In this document: positions 23,060 through 34,299 of the stretch, piece after piece
Position numbering within the stretch: the stretch's first letter is position 1
Layout of the letters: each line of letters opens with the position of its first letter
Assembly (NCBI GenBank): GCA_038030265.1
Contig: CM075938.1
Span: forward strand, 15,105,009-15,169,008
Length of the DNA stretch: 64,000 nt
Reading direction: 5' to 3'
Origin: Corythucha ciliata
Lineage: Eukaryota; Arthropoda; Insecta; Hemiptera; Tingidae
Notes under the pieces: model-generated
Told to the model about the DNA's origin: nothing
Databases searched by the model: none
The model's input: only the letters and a program-made list of their open reading frames with translations
Translations under genes and position numbers: made by a program

Positions 23060-24665
23060 TTTTCTGGCTAATGGGCTTAATACTCGGATAAAATTGTGAA
23101 AAGACGGTCATTTGATGCTAAAAATTGAGAAAGAAACAACAATTCGTGGTATGTGGAGGTGATCTAGCTAATACATATATGCTAATTCTGGGCAGTAGCG
23201 TCCCGAGGTAGGGACGAGGGGGCGGATCGCCCTGGGCCGCCTATCAGACGATCAGCAAAAAATGTGGGCCGAATATTCGATTGAGCCTCCCCCCTCCCCC
23301 CCGCGAGAGCGCTTCAGGTGGCTCATATTTTTAGAAAATTCGCGGCTAAAATGGACGAAATACACTGTCCCCTGTTTCGTACGGTCCGTAAGCGTATACC
23401 AATGTGGTCATCGTCAATGTACAACTTGCTGGAGCGGCGAAAACTTCGAAAAAGCGCTGATTCGTGGTCTCACAATCCAACTTCCGGGCCAAAATTATGA
23501 ACAAATCACTGATTCGCGGGGTATGGAGGCCATTCTACGACTAAAATGTGGACATTAAAGCAAAAGTGTTGTTTTTGGGCCCAGCCCGCGGCTAACATTG
23601 AGAAAACACGCTGCTAATTCACATGATAGTAGCAACAATAATAATTAGGGTTCAAATGGGGGAAAAATGGCAAATTCACAACTAAAATTCCATTTTAAAA
23701 TTCGCATACATATCACAATTCGCATATTAAAAAGAGAGTAGATGCTAATTCACTGCAAAAGTAACACAAAACCAAAAGGCAAATGCCTAAAACCACTAAA
23801 ATCGGACACTAATGAAGAAAATATCTAAATTGCAGCTGAAATTGAGAAAACAAAAATCCGTAGCTTCCGAAAGCCTCAAGGCTTAAACTTTAATCCATAG
23901 GGGAAAGTAAAACAAATAATGCTAATGTGAGGCTAAAATATAAAAAAAAAAACAGCTAACGTTGAAAAAAAGCACAAATTAGCGCGGCCAATATTAAGAA
24001 AAACTCTAATTTTCAGCTCAAACTGGAAAAAAGTGCTAATTCACCGGTAAAAGTGAATTAGAGAAAAATGGATATCTTCAGCTTTGGCGGAAAAGCCAAA
24101 TCTTGACTAAAATTGAGAAAATTCGCAAATTCACGAGTTGGAAGCGCTACTGCGCTGCTAAAATTGAGTAAAAGCGCTAGTTCGCTACTAAACTTGAGTA
24201 AAACCCCAAATTTGGGGATATTGTGGTAAATTTTCCAACTTAAATACTCGGCTACGAGCCTTCTGACTTATTAAAGCAACTTTGTGGCGAAAAAAATGAG
24301 AAAAAAGCTATTTCGATGCTGAAAATGGAGAAAAAGCGCTAGTTTGCGGGTAAAATTGAGGAAATCACTAATTCCCGGCTAAAATTGTGATAATTTTAAA
24401 TTGACATCAACGATTCGCCAATTCGCGGCTTCTGAAGGCAACTTTAGGTTGAAGAAAATATGCGCCAATATATGGCTTTAAGTAAAAAAAAAAACCGCTG
24501 ATTCGCGGTTGAGAAAAATTGCTAATTCATGGCGCACGATGAACAAAAGAAATGCGATTTGTGGCAAACATTGTGGGAAACCCGCTATTTTGCGGCTAAC
24601 GAGTAAAAACGGTAATTTACAGCTCAAACATGAGAACAGTGCTTATTCTCTGCTACAGACATTTT
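23060..24665 (+). repeat. Minisatellite family A, array 1
   Basis: Diverged units of about 30 bp read AAAAAGCGCTAATTCGCGG then CTAAAATTGAG. A hAT-like left end (23,193) lies inside its left part. The insertion point falls in a family A unit (GCTAATTCTGGG). The array passes directly into family B at about 24,670. Confidence 0.85.
23193..23560 (+). mobile_element. hAT-like element, left end with subterminal block
   Basis: It starts CAGTAGCGTCCCGAGG and continues with a GC-rich module containing GGGGGCGGATCGCCCTGGGC. The next roughly 300 bp, including a unique part (CATTGTCC-like and TACACTGTCCCCTGTTTCG stretches), aligns with the reverse complement of 48,885-49,382. This shows a shared element family. 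The left flank is ATTCTGGG; no right end with that duplication was found. A 98-codon frame here is repeat-derived. Confidence 0.65.
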
Positions 24666-24669
24666 TAGA

Positions 24670-25210
24670 GCGCTAAAAATGCTAATGGAGGCACTTAAAT
24701 TCAGTATCACAATTGTAAGAGAGCGCGAATCAGCCAGTCAGTTTAGCCATTTTCATGACGCGAATCGTCATCTTTGCCATTTTTTAGAGCGTAAACAGTC
24801 TCGCCAAGCCAAAGGAACGAATGGTCAGTTTGGCTACTCTTCGCACGCAAATGGTCGATTTTGCACTTGTCATGGCAGGAATCATCTTTCTAGGCATGTT
24901 CAGGGCGTGAATAGTCAGTTTAGTTGGTTTTTTTGGGCACGAATGTTATTTGACATTATTGGCGCGCGAATGGTTGATTTATCTATTTTCAGAGACGCAG
25001 GAATCGTCAGCTTAGTCATTTTTAGGGCACTTGAAGTCCTTTTTGCTATTTTTAGAGTGGGGAATTCCAGTTTGGCAATTTTATGGTCGCAAATAAGTCA
25101 GTTCAGCCATTGGCAAGGCGCTAATAACCAGTTTTACCACTTTGGGGCACGATTACAGTCAGTTCAGCCGTTTTTATGTGGGAATAGCCATAGTTTGGCT
25201 GTTTTTTAAA
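24670..25210 (+). repeat. Minisatellite family B, array 3
   Basis: Family B units in the same orientation and collinear order as 15,560-16,035. It ends in the shared phrase ATAGCCATAGTTTGGCTGTTT, also seen in relaxed form near 16,027-16,060. The 176-codon frame across it is a product of the near-30-bp period. Confidence 0.85.
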
Positions 25211-25738
25211 TATTGAATGGCCGTCAAGTCATTTTCAGTAGAGCGAAAACACAATTTCCCAAGCCAAAGGGATTTGATATGATCAAATCCTAAATCGGCG
25301 GCTGAACCCTGCAATTTTGAGGTTTCTGCACACGCGGAATCCGAAAATTGAGACCAACTTTCGATCAGAAGAATCAATGAAAGTGATCCGCACTGCTATT
25401 AACTACCAGAAGTCCAAGGATGAATCTCGATGCACATTTGGACCTCTCTGAGCAGCTCAGGGGCCTAGGTACGAATGGTCTCGATAAATGGTGCAGGAGG
25501 GATCCAAGGACGCTGTTTATGACCCCTTGGCAGCCACAATTTCGGTTGTTTGTGTTACCGACTTACCGAACACCCGTACTAATGGACATTTGAAGTCAAT
25601 GAAAGCGACTGATACCAACGACCATGACGTGAAACATTCATTTCCGGACCGTTCAGCGTTCAAGGGGCTGGTATTTATCGGTTAATAAACATAGTTCGGG
25701 GGACTTATAGATCTCGTCTGCCTCAGACCAGAACCGTT
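25211..25738. other. Unassigned interval
   Basis: Non-repetitive DNA between the family B array and a hAT-like right end. The 65-codon frame at 25,488-25,685 has no recognisable motif. I see nothing else in it. Confidence 0.45.
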
Positions 25739-25868
25739 GACCCTAAAAATTTGAGTAGTTGATAATCTCTCGTTAGAGTTTGGGAGGTGGTTTTGACGAT
25801 GTTTTTGGTCAAGCGACCACGCCCCCTGCGCCCCGGCCCCTGTGGCTCCTCCCTTGGATCCGCCACTG
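25739..25868 (+). mobile_element. hAT-like element, right end (copy 2)
   Basis: It ends in TTGGATCCGCCACTG (complement CAGTGGCGGATCC) and aligns with 17,104-17,267. The subterminal region holds ACCACGCCCCCTGCGCCCC. The following 8 bases are CACCGGGG. No left end was found. Confidence 0.65.
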
Positions 25869-25974
25869 CACCGGGGAGACGAAACAACTGATTCCCGAGT
25901 CATCTCTATCTTCTATATGGTCTTGTTCCCCCCCCTCCCATTCCCGTTACTTTGCGGGTTTAGCCCTTTTGACG

Positions 25975-26690
25975 CAAAAGTTTTGGTGAACTAGGGACTC
26001 ACTCACAGAACACAATTTCGTGGGTGCCGTTCATTCAGCCAATTTAGCAGAAGTGTGTCGTGGGTTTTGCGCATTAAAATGCCCATTTTGTCACGGTTGA
26101 CACCCGAATTAACCAATTTGACGGTGTTATCTTGTTCCAATATCCAATTTCACGGGATTCAAAATTGTAATTTCACACATTTTGAGACTAGAAAGCAATT
26201 CTGTGGCTTGGTTGGGCCCTTTAGAAGTTCAAATTTTGTAGATTCTGTTCATACAGAAACCAAATTTCACTGTTTGGTCTAATTCGAGAAACATTTTCGC
26301 TTTTGGGCTGTACAAAACAAACAAAATTCGGTGGTTTATTTGCTCTTTAAACCTCATATTATCCGAATCTGGCACGTTAGACACCAATTTCGTAGAGTTG
26401 GGTCCTTTAAAAGGCTTTGACGGATTGCACATCTGTGAAATTATCACTTCCGTGGTGCTGCTCATTTGAAAAGCACAGTCACAGTTTTTGCTCATTTCAT
26501 ACACAAAAAGTAGCACGGTTGGCCCTTTGGAAACCTATTCGCGGGATTGGCTTGCAAAACAATTTCGTGGGTATTTCGTCTTCCTCATAAATGAAATTTC
26601 GTGGTGTGTCTGGCTGATTCATAAAACTATAATTTCGCGGGTCTTGCTCTTCACGAAGTAACAAAATTCGGTGGTGTCAGCTCACATTTG
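25975..26690 (+). repeat. Minisatellite family D, array 3
   Basis: Clear units of about 30 bp contain CCAATTTCGTGGG-like or AATTTCGCGGG boxes alternating with TTGGC and TCTTTAAAAC or TTCATAC pieces, for example near 26,016, 26,395, 26,560 and 26,630. Frames of 75-95 codons are repeat by-products. Confidence 0.8.
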
Positions 26691-26699
26691 CCAAAATGT

Positions 26700-29600
26700 C
26701 AAGAAATTTCGCACCCTATCGTTTCCTCCGTACCTGTTCACCATTACACAAATTCTGTCCCAATAGTCGTCCCTGATTGGTCACTTACCCCCCCCCCCCA
26801 CTCGATTAAACTTGGATCCTACATCGGCGTTGAAATCAACTATGCAGTCCAAAAACCCGTTGTTTACCAATTTGTGTCTGAAATTTTGGGGTTTTATCCC
26901 CCCCCCCCCGTATTGATATTTTGATAACTCCACATCACCCACCTGTAGAATAGGCAGAATCAAGACCAGACCGCTTGCGGTCTGAGCCCTTATACATATA
27001 AATCTTTTTTAAACGCGGGATTTTCGTGAGAAAAAGATTAACTTCAGCGTCGCCACGGGTTGTAATTTTACAGTGCGATAAATTATTGTTTAGAATTCAT
27101 TTCTAGACTGCCAAGCGAGAGAAAAAAAGTAGCGCTGTGAAAGATTGTTCTTGGCTGCAAATTAAATTGAAACCCACCAAAAAATAAGGATCTCTAATGT
27201 TTTAGTTTTATATATATATTTTTCTTTTCGTTTTAATAAAGACGCTTCCTTACAATCAACAGCTGAAGCAGTGTGTTTTTTTTTATATATTTCAATTCCT
27301 TGGCACTCAGTCTCCAAAAGAAACGAAGTTTCCCTGCCCAGCAGACGGGATTAACTTCAATTTAACTAATAAGGCCCTCCCATTTCGCTCCAGTTTTTTT
27401 TGCCTTGCGCCACTTTTTTTTTCTTCGGATATAACGTTCCCCTGAGTTTCATTTCAATTCCTCCCCTGTATCCAACTTCTACACTAATTGAATTATCACT
27501 TGCTTTTAGCAAACTGCTGTTTACTATCCTTGAACACGCTCCTTAAAAAAAAAAAAAAATAGAGACAGAGGAAGCCAAGGACCGCAGGCAAACTTTATGG
27601 GAGCCTCTCAATCCAATTTACAGTTTACATTTAGCTGACGCCCTTCTCTTTCTCACCCACTCCCTCTGTATGACTACTGTGGGGGTCTCTTTACTTGACT
27701 TCTCTCTTGAATGAGAGAAATAAGGAGAGAGGATAAATTACGGTCTTGATTTTTTGTCTCTCTCCCTTCTTTGAAAGACTGAAACTGAGACAGGGTGAAC
27801 TACTTCCACGAGGCTGGGGGATCTTAAATTATTTCCACTGAATTTACTTTTTCAGGAAACGTTGGATGTAAGAGAAGTGTGTTGGTGAGGAGGAGGGGGC
27901 ATAGTATCGTATTGCATGATACTTGGCTGAGGAAGGTTGAGACGCAAGAGTTTGTGAAGTAAACAGAGTCATACACAGCCGTTGAAATGAGCTTCCCTCT
28001 TCCTCGTCGGGGCGATATAGACGTTAATGGTTTAAATTTCCATTTTAAATCAGCCGCAATGTACATTGGAGAGGGAGGAAAAAGTTCTTGCCATTCCCTA
28101 GAAAAAAAAAAGAAACTTGAAACGTTAGAGGCTTGTGGGAAAAGCGCGGTGTTGAAGTTTGGCACACACTTCCCTTGCCGAGATAATCTTACCGAGAACA
28201 AAGCAGACAAACCCCCAAGAACAATCAATAGTTCATCCCTTAACCTCTTCACCCCCACCCCCATACTTTACCCATCGAATCCATTTCGCTATCTCCCACT
28301 TGATATTCAAATTTCAATCGACGCAGGGACCCTTGTGTTGCCTCTCTACCAATCCAGGACCAATAGATTTCCTAACTGCTCCACTTATTTGATCAATTAA
28401 CCCGTTCTGGCATCAGGTCTTCCAAAGTCATTACTGCGGCGGGAGGGCCAGCAGTCTGGTTTAAAAATATCTCCGCCTGGTTATTTTTTCTCGTTATCCA
28501 CCCCCCCCCCTCCACCAATAGTCTTCCTTCATCTCACTTTTCGGTATTTAGTATGCAAAAGAACTCGAGGTTTACCCTTGTAGTTAACCAGAAAGAGCGG
28601 GGAACCTCCGTCTTGAGAGAGAATACTTGGAATATTGCAAAGTTAGGCCAAACCTAGCCTGAAATAATTAAGTCTTAAACTCGACTAAATATTCATAGAA
28701 TAGTCGGAGCCAAAGATGTGATAGGGGGGGGGGATGAGTCTTCTTCCTTGTAAATAATTCTCAACGAACTTCCGACGATGTCGACGCCTGGGAGTATATA
28801 CGAAATGGAATGTTGAAAATTGAGAACTCTTTTTCCTACCCCCCCCCCCGCAGTGCTAATCCATTTCGTTCCATAAATGGTAATTGGCGGCACCTTTCCA
28901 ACTGATGTTTTCACTACGGATTTAGTTAAAGGTTGAGGGGTGAGGGGACGTTGAATAATATTATCGCTTCAAAAATTGTGCTCGTTCTTCTGTCAAATAA
29001 ACAGATCTTTAGAGGGATGGATGCGTCTGCTCTCTCATTGTATACGATCGGACCCGGTAAAGCCTTTAATCCAATGCTCTTTCTCCACACCGTTTCAAAC
29101 CACTCACGATCGAAAATATATTGAACCCCCCCCCCCGCCAATGTACCCAGTCCATTGAGCCGTATTTGAAATTCCTATGCGCAGCCCTCCTCCCCCACCC
29201 AACTCCACTTTTCTTCAGAACCACTTAAAAAGAAAATATATTTTTAAAAATTAATTTCGAGTATTCATAAGATATTTAAATAGGAGACAGACGAGTCTGA
29301 AGAATTTTGTGGAATCATCGCTTTGAAACAAGAAGCGATTCATTACACCTTTTCAACCCTTTCAGCTGAAATGGATGTTCCGGGATTTCTTACGTGTGGT
29401 GGCTGGTGGGCGCTGCTGCTGGTGGCAAGGAGGTCCTTTTCCAATGAGAAAAGATACCAACTCTGACAGTTTAGGAAGTTCTCATTGTGTTTAATTCCTT
29501 TGAAAGGGGTTTGATATCAAGTTAAGAGGATTTCCTTGTGACTGATCAAAGTGTGGGCGAGAAAAGAAATTACTGGGCGGTCGATGGTAAGGGGAAGGGG

Positions 29601-30450
29601 GTTCTAATCCGACTTTTGGGGTAGCGAAATGCTTTTAACTTTTCCCTTTATATCGTTGTCAAAATAGATGAATGTCACTCAGACTAACGAACTCAGCATC
29701 CCAGTTTCTATTTGGTTAATTATATCACCGTAGGATCAGCCATGCAAAAGAAAAAAATATTCGGAGGGAACAAATGAACGAATAAAAGCATAAAATATCA
29801 TCACCATTTCTAATAACAACAAGCACGTCAATTCCAGACTTATCGCCCCCCCCCTTCATACCAACGGATCATTTGCAATATTAAATAACCCGAGGGTGGA
29901 CTTAAATTCACCCAATTTCCCTGCTCAAATAATCCAAATCCATCCAATCATTCTATCGTTCAATTTTAACGTTATGCCCTTCGGTGGCGTGCTTTATTGT
30001 GGTGTTGAAGAGGGGAGGGGGTTATGGTATTTGAAGGCTAGACAGGAGCACGCGTTTTAAAACTTGAAAAGGAAATGAATACTATCGTTTTTAATTAAAG
30101 TTACGGGCGCGTGATAAAGATTTATAGGGCAGGCCATATGAGTGGAACAGGAGAGTGAGTGGGGTTGTTCATCACGATCAAAGGTTAAGTGTGAGTTGAA
30201 TGAGAGGGAGGGTGAGGTGGCAGTGGGGGGGGGGGTTGTGGAGTCGTCGTAGTTGGAGTGTGTGGGTATGGAAGGATTGTGTGAACAAGGAGAGAATTGA
30301 CTGCCTCGTGCTCGTTTAATCAATGAAGTTATGGGTGGTGTTATGTTACTAATCAGAATAAAATGAGAATGGACATTGAGGGTCGAGAGAGAATTGCTAA
30401 CGAGTGATACAGCCCTTAAAACCCCTCATCATCAAACATGACGCGGAAAT
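26700..30450. other. Single-copy-like non-coding segment 5
   Basis: No supported gene. C12 runs (26,788-26,799; 26,898-26,909), C10 (28,501-28,510), C11 (29,126-29,136) and a G-run near 30,224-30,234 stand out, with several shorter ones. An open frame of 146 codons on the minus strand (27,824-28,264) has no known domain and a Phe run from an A-rich tract. Confidence 0.55.
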
Positions 30451-30454
30451 AAAT

Positions 30455-32365
30455 TTATAAATCCAACTTCCAAGGCACTAATTTTAGGACCCAGTGTCCT
30501 TAGTACTAATTCGAGGCTCTAGAAGCAACTTCACGGCTCCAACAGAGAAAATTCACTAGTCCTCGGCTTCTTCAAGCCCCTAGGTGCGGCTAATATTGAG
30601 AATGCCTGCTAAATTTTCCGCTACGGGATAAATGGACCGTTCTCGGGAAAATTACGTGGCTATAGAACTTTGAAGGACGCTAAATATGGAGTAAAAGTGA
30701 AATAATTCAACAATATTCGCGGCTAAAGCTGAAAAAAACAAAAAAACAATTCACACCTAAAATTGTAGAGAAACGATAATTCGTGGCTAAATTAGATAAA
30801 AATAGCTAATTAGAAGGTTAAATTGAGAAAAGTGCACCAATTTATCATAGCTAAAATTCAGCAAAATAACTCATTCGTGGTTGAGATTGGTGAAAAGCGC
30901 TAATTCATGCGGATAAAATTGAGGCAAAGTGCTCGCTCATCATCGTGGATAAAACTTGTGGCTAAAATTGAAAAAAGGCGCTAACGCCTTAGGTGCTAAT
31001 TCTCGATTAAAAGTGAGAAAAAACGCTTATTCACGACTAAAATGGGTAAAACCCATAACTCGTCGGTCTTATCTGGAATGAAAGACAGGAATTCGCGAAA
31101 AATAGAGAGAGAGAAAAAAAAAACTCATTCACGGGTAAAAGTTTAGAAAAAGCGTTGATTTCTGGCTAATTGCATGATGAAGAAAAATGGTAATTCGCGG
31201 CTAACATTGAGCACACGCAAGTCACAGACTATAATTAATATAAAGCACTCATTGGCGGCTGAAAATTGAGAAAATTGAACACTTGCAGCTAGTATAGAGA
31301 CAAAAATTGCTGATTTACAGCTAAAAATTTAGCAAAGACCTTAAAGCTTGCACCTTGGGGATAAACTTGAGAAAAAAACGTTAATTTTTGGATAAGAGTA
31401 AGAAAAAAGTGCTCATTCGTGGCAACGCAACGTTTAGGTAACCTGCTAAGTTCTCTGGCTGAAATTGAGAAAAACGCTGAGTATTTGAAAATTAGTGCTA
31501 ATTTGAGGCTAAAAGTGAGAAACTGGTTCCAGGCTAATCGTATAAGACGAAGAAAATCGGAACTTCGTGGCTAAAATTGAGAAAAATCGCTGTAGTTTAG
31601 GGCTAATACTCATAAAACACAATTTCAAAATCGAGAAAAAAGTGATTGTTGGCGGCTAAATTGAAGGAAAATTGAACATTCGTGGCTAGTACTGAGATAA
31701 AACGCTAAATCGTATAGAGTCAAAATTCATCAAACGCCCTAATTAAAGCATAATAAGAAAAAAAAGATAATTCGCTGCTGAAAGTGAGAAGAAACGATAA
31801 TTTACGGCTAAAATGTAGATAACGTGCTGATTGCTAGCTAATATAAATAACAACGCAATTTCGCGGCTAACATCGAGAAAAACGGTCATTTGCGGCTATA
31901 ATTGAGCAAATTTGAACATTCGCGCTTGGAGTGTTGACATAAACAGCTAATTCGCAACTAAATTGAGCAAAGGCCCTTATATTTAAGGATAAAATTGTGG
32001 AATAGCGCTAATTTGCGCCTGGAAGTGATGAAATGGGATCATTCATATTGCTAAAAATTGGGAAAAAGGCTAATTTGCGGTTCCTTGAGTAGGAAAATTA
32101 ATAAAAGTCGCTCATTCACGAAAGTTTTTCTTTTAAAAACACTGGTTTCCGGTAAAAATGAAGGATACGCTTATCCGCGGCTAAAATTGAAATAATTCGC
32201 AGCCTGAATTGATAAAAACTCCATATATTTACGGATAAAATGGAGAAAAAGACCTAATCCGTCGCTAGAACGTGGTCATTCGCTGCTATAAGATTGGAAA
32301 GAACGCTAGTTCCAAAGCTAAAATTATGTAAAACGGTAATTAATTTAAGGCTTAAATTGCGAAAA
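30455..32365 (+). repeat. Minisatellite family A, array 2
   Basis: Nearly two kilobases of diverged family A units (GCTAATTCGTGGCT, AAAATTGAGAAAAA and variants). No hAT-like end is visible on either side. On the right it runs into family C at about 32,370. Confidence 0.9.
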
Positions 32366-32369
32366 ACTG

Positions 32370-32880
32370 CGATTAATAGTGTCCGCAGAACCGAAGCCGG
32401 CCGAGACAGTGCCCAGAGTCTTCTGACGAACAGCCGCATAATTGCAACTTTTTCAGTTTAAAAATCTTTGAAATTGAAATTTTCCTGGCTGATTATTCTT
32501 GATTTTGAAAGTTTTGCGTCCTAATTCCTGCCAAACTGCGAGTTTCAGGGTCTGTTGGTCGTGACCTTTGGTCCCGACAGTGTTCTTAACTTTGAATTAG
32601 AATTTAAACTTGAGGTTTTCAGCCATTTAAATTGGATGAGTTTGCAAGTTCGGGTCAAAATTTGAGTAAAATTACCGACCGGCCGAATATACGCAAAATT
32701 GACAGTTTTGGAGAGAACCGAATTTCGGACCGAATGTTTTGGGTCCCGACCTGCACTAACGAGCCGGCCTCGAATGCGCGATGAATAGTGGTGAGTTCGG
32801 GTCTTTGGGTTCTAATTTGAACACAAATTCGAGTTAAATTGGCTGAATATCAGTGAAATTGAACATTTCTGGCCAGTTCA
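32370..32880 (+). repeat. Minisatellite family C, array 3
   Basis: Collinear with 8,885-9,330, as described there. The shared start is CCGGCCGA...GTCTTCTGACGAACAG, followed by GCCGCATAATTG. The combination A then C then F in this region is a mosaic of arrays with no unique DNA between. Confidence 0.8.
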
Positions 32881-32984
32881 GTGGCTTTCAGTATAAAGCA
32901 ACTTGCAAGTTTTGGACGAGGGTGTCGCCAGCCATTGGGCCAGGGGAGGGCAGCTAGGATATATTTTTTTGGATTGGGCTGGTA

Positions 32985-33370
32985 CTGTTGGTAGGCCTGT
33001 CAAGAGGGGGGTGGCATTGGGTTGACATTTTCTGTGGCTGGACCTTTGATGTGGTCGGACCATTGCTGTGGTTAGATTTACGGCTGTGGTTTGACATTTG
33101 CTGTGGTGTAAACTTTGCTGTGGATGGCAAGTTACTGTGGTTGGAGCTTAACTGTGGTTTGTAGATGCTAAATGTGGTTAGAGCTTATTGTAGCTGAAGG
33201 ATTGCTGTGGTTAGAGCTTTGCTGTGAATGGAGCCTTGCTGTGGTTGGAGCTTTGCTGTGGTTGGAGCTTTGCCGTGGTTGAAGCTTTGATGTGGTTTGG
33301 AACTTTGTTGTGTTTGGCCCTTATTTGTGGTTTTGTAGTGTGGCTGTGGTTCGAGCTTAATTGTTTTTGG
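32985..33370 (+). repeat. Minisatellite family F, array 3 (TGTGGTT repeats)
   Basis: Units such as TTTGCTGTGGTTGGAGC, with 11 exact TGTGGTT copies. The closest neighbours (33,235-33,275) are nearly identical, suggesting some recent local expansion. The minus-strand frame over it gives a Gln/Lys/Thr-rich low-complexity peptide and is rejected as a gene. Confidence 0.85.
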
Positions 33371-33834
33371 TTGCGGGCCTATCGAAAGAGAGAGCGAGAG
33401 GAGCACGCACGTCATCAAGGCACTTTTAAAATGTGTTGGGATGGTGCCGTTGGTGGTGGTGGGAGGGGGGTTAGTGAAAGGGTCCCGTTGAACTCGGCCC
33501 CCGTGCTCGATTAAATCTCAGGGCACGTTAGGTACCACTCCTCCTTAAAATCCTTTCATAATTAGTCACACAAATCCCTTCGAAATTACATAAATCAGAA
33601 ATAACAGCGAGGCAGAACTTTCGATTCACAACAACGCATTCAAATATTTTCATCTGATTGACTGATTTCCGCTTTTCTTGATTTTTGTTTGATCTTCCAA
33701 TCTCCAGGGAGGGACAGCCGCCCTTTATTGCCCCTCTTCGGCGACGCCCATGTTTTGGAGCCTTTTTCGTGTGGTGGCGGATAAAACAGGACTTTCGGGA
33801 CAAAGTAGCCGATGAGGCCTTTTGAATACGCAAG
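33371..33834. other. Unassigned interval
   Basis: Non-repetitive sequence between arrays F and C, with a GGTGGTGG stretch near 33,450. The 101-codon minus-strand frame (33,528-33,833) has no recognised domain. Nothing further is supported. Confidence 0.45.
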
Positions 33835-34290
33835 AAATTGGAAGTTCCATGACTGAATATCCGCGGAAACGTGACTTTCAGGTTTTTTAATTCGCGCGAT
33901 TCATGTTTCGGGGTTAGTAATTTTATTGAAAATGCAAGTTTCGGGGTGTCATTTCAACACAACCAGATGTTTAGGGGCTGAATTTCAGCGAAATTACAAA
34001 ATTTGGTTCTTATAATTTCTGCAATTTCGGGACCTGTTTTCTATGCGACCGCTTCCCCTGCGGTCCATTCGGTTTCGAGATCACCCAAAGCTTGAGCCAG
34101 TTTCTGGGCCTATTTTGTGGCGATGGAAATCAGACTAGCTGGTACCAAAAGCCTGACGATTACCAACGAAAGTGGAAGTTTCCTTGCTCAATATCTGTGG
34201 AAGTTTCAAGTCGGCTTTTCGGTTAAATTGTAAGTCTGTGGGCATTTCTGTTTTTGTGCCCGATCAGCGCCGTGAGCTTGATGAAACCAG
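33835..34290 (+). repeat. Minisatellite family C, array 4
   Basis: Family C units (CTGAATATCCGCGGAAAC, ATTGAAAATGCAAGTTTCGG). Its right half is collinear with 11,280-11,540, ending with AGCGCCGTGAGCTTGATGA against AGCGCCCTGAGCTTGGTGA. Confidence 0.7.
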
Positions 34291-34299
34291 TGAGGCAGC

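Noticed and set aside
23262..23558. Homologous 98- and 92-codon frames (second at 48,885-49,163, minus) as a conserved gene
   Set aside because: Similarity is at nucleotide level across two copies of a transposon end, and much of the peptide is translated family A units. Kept as an element feature and a test, not as a gene.
27824..28264. 146-codon minus-strand frame
   Set aside because: No domain, Phe run from an A-rich stretch, no splice signals and no composition change.
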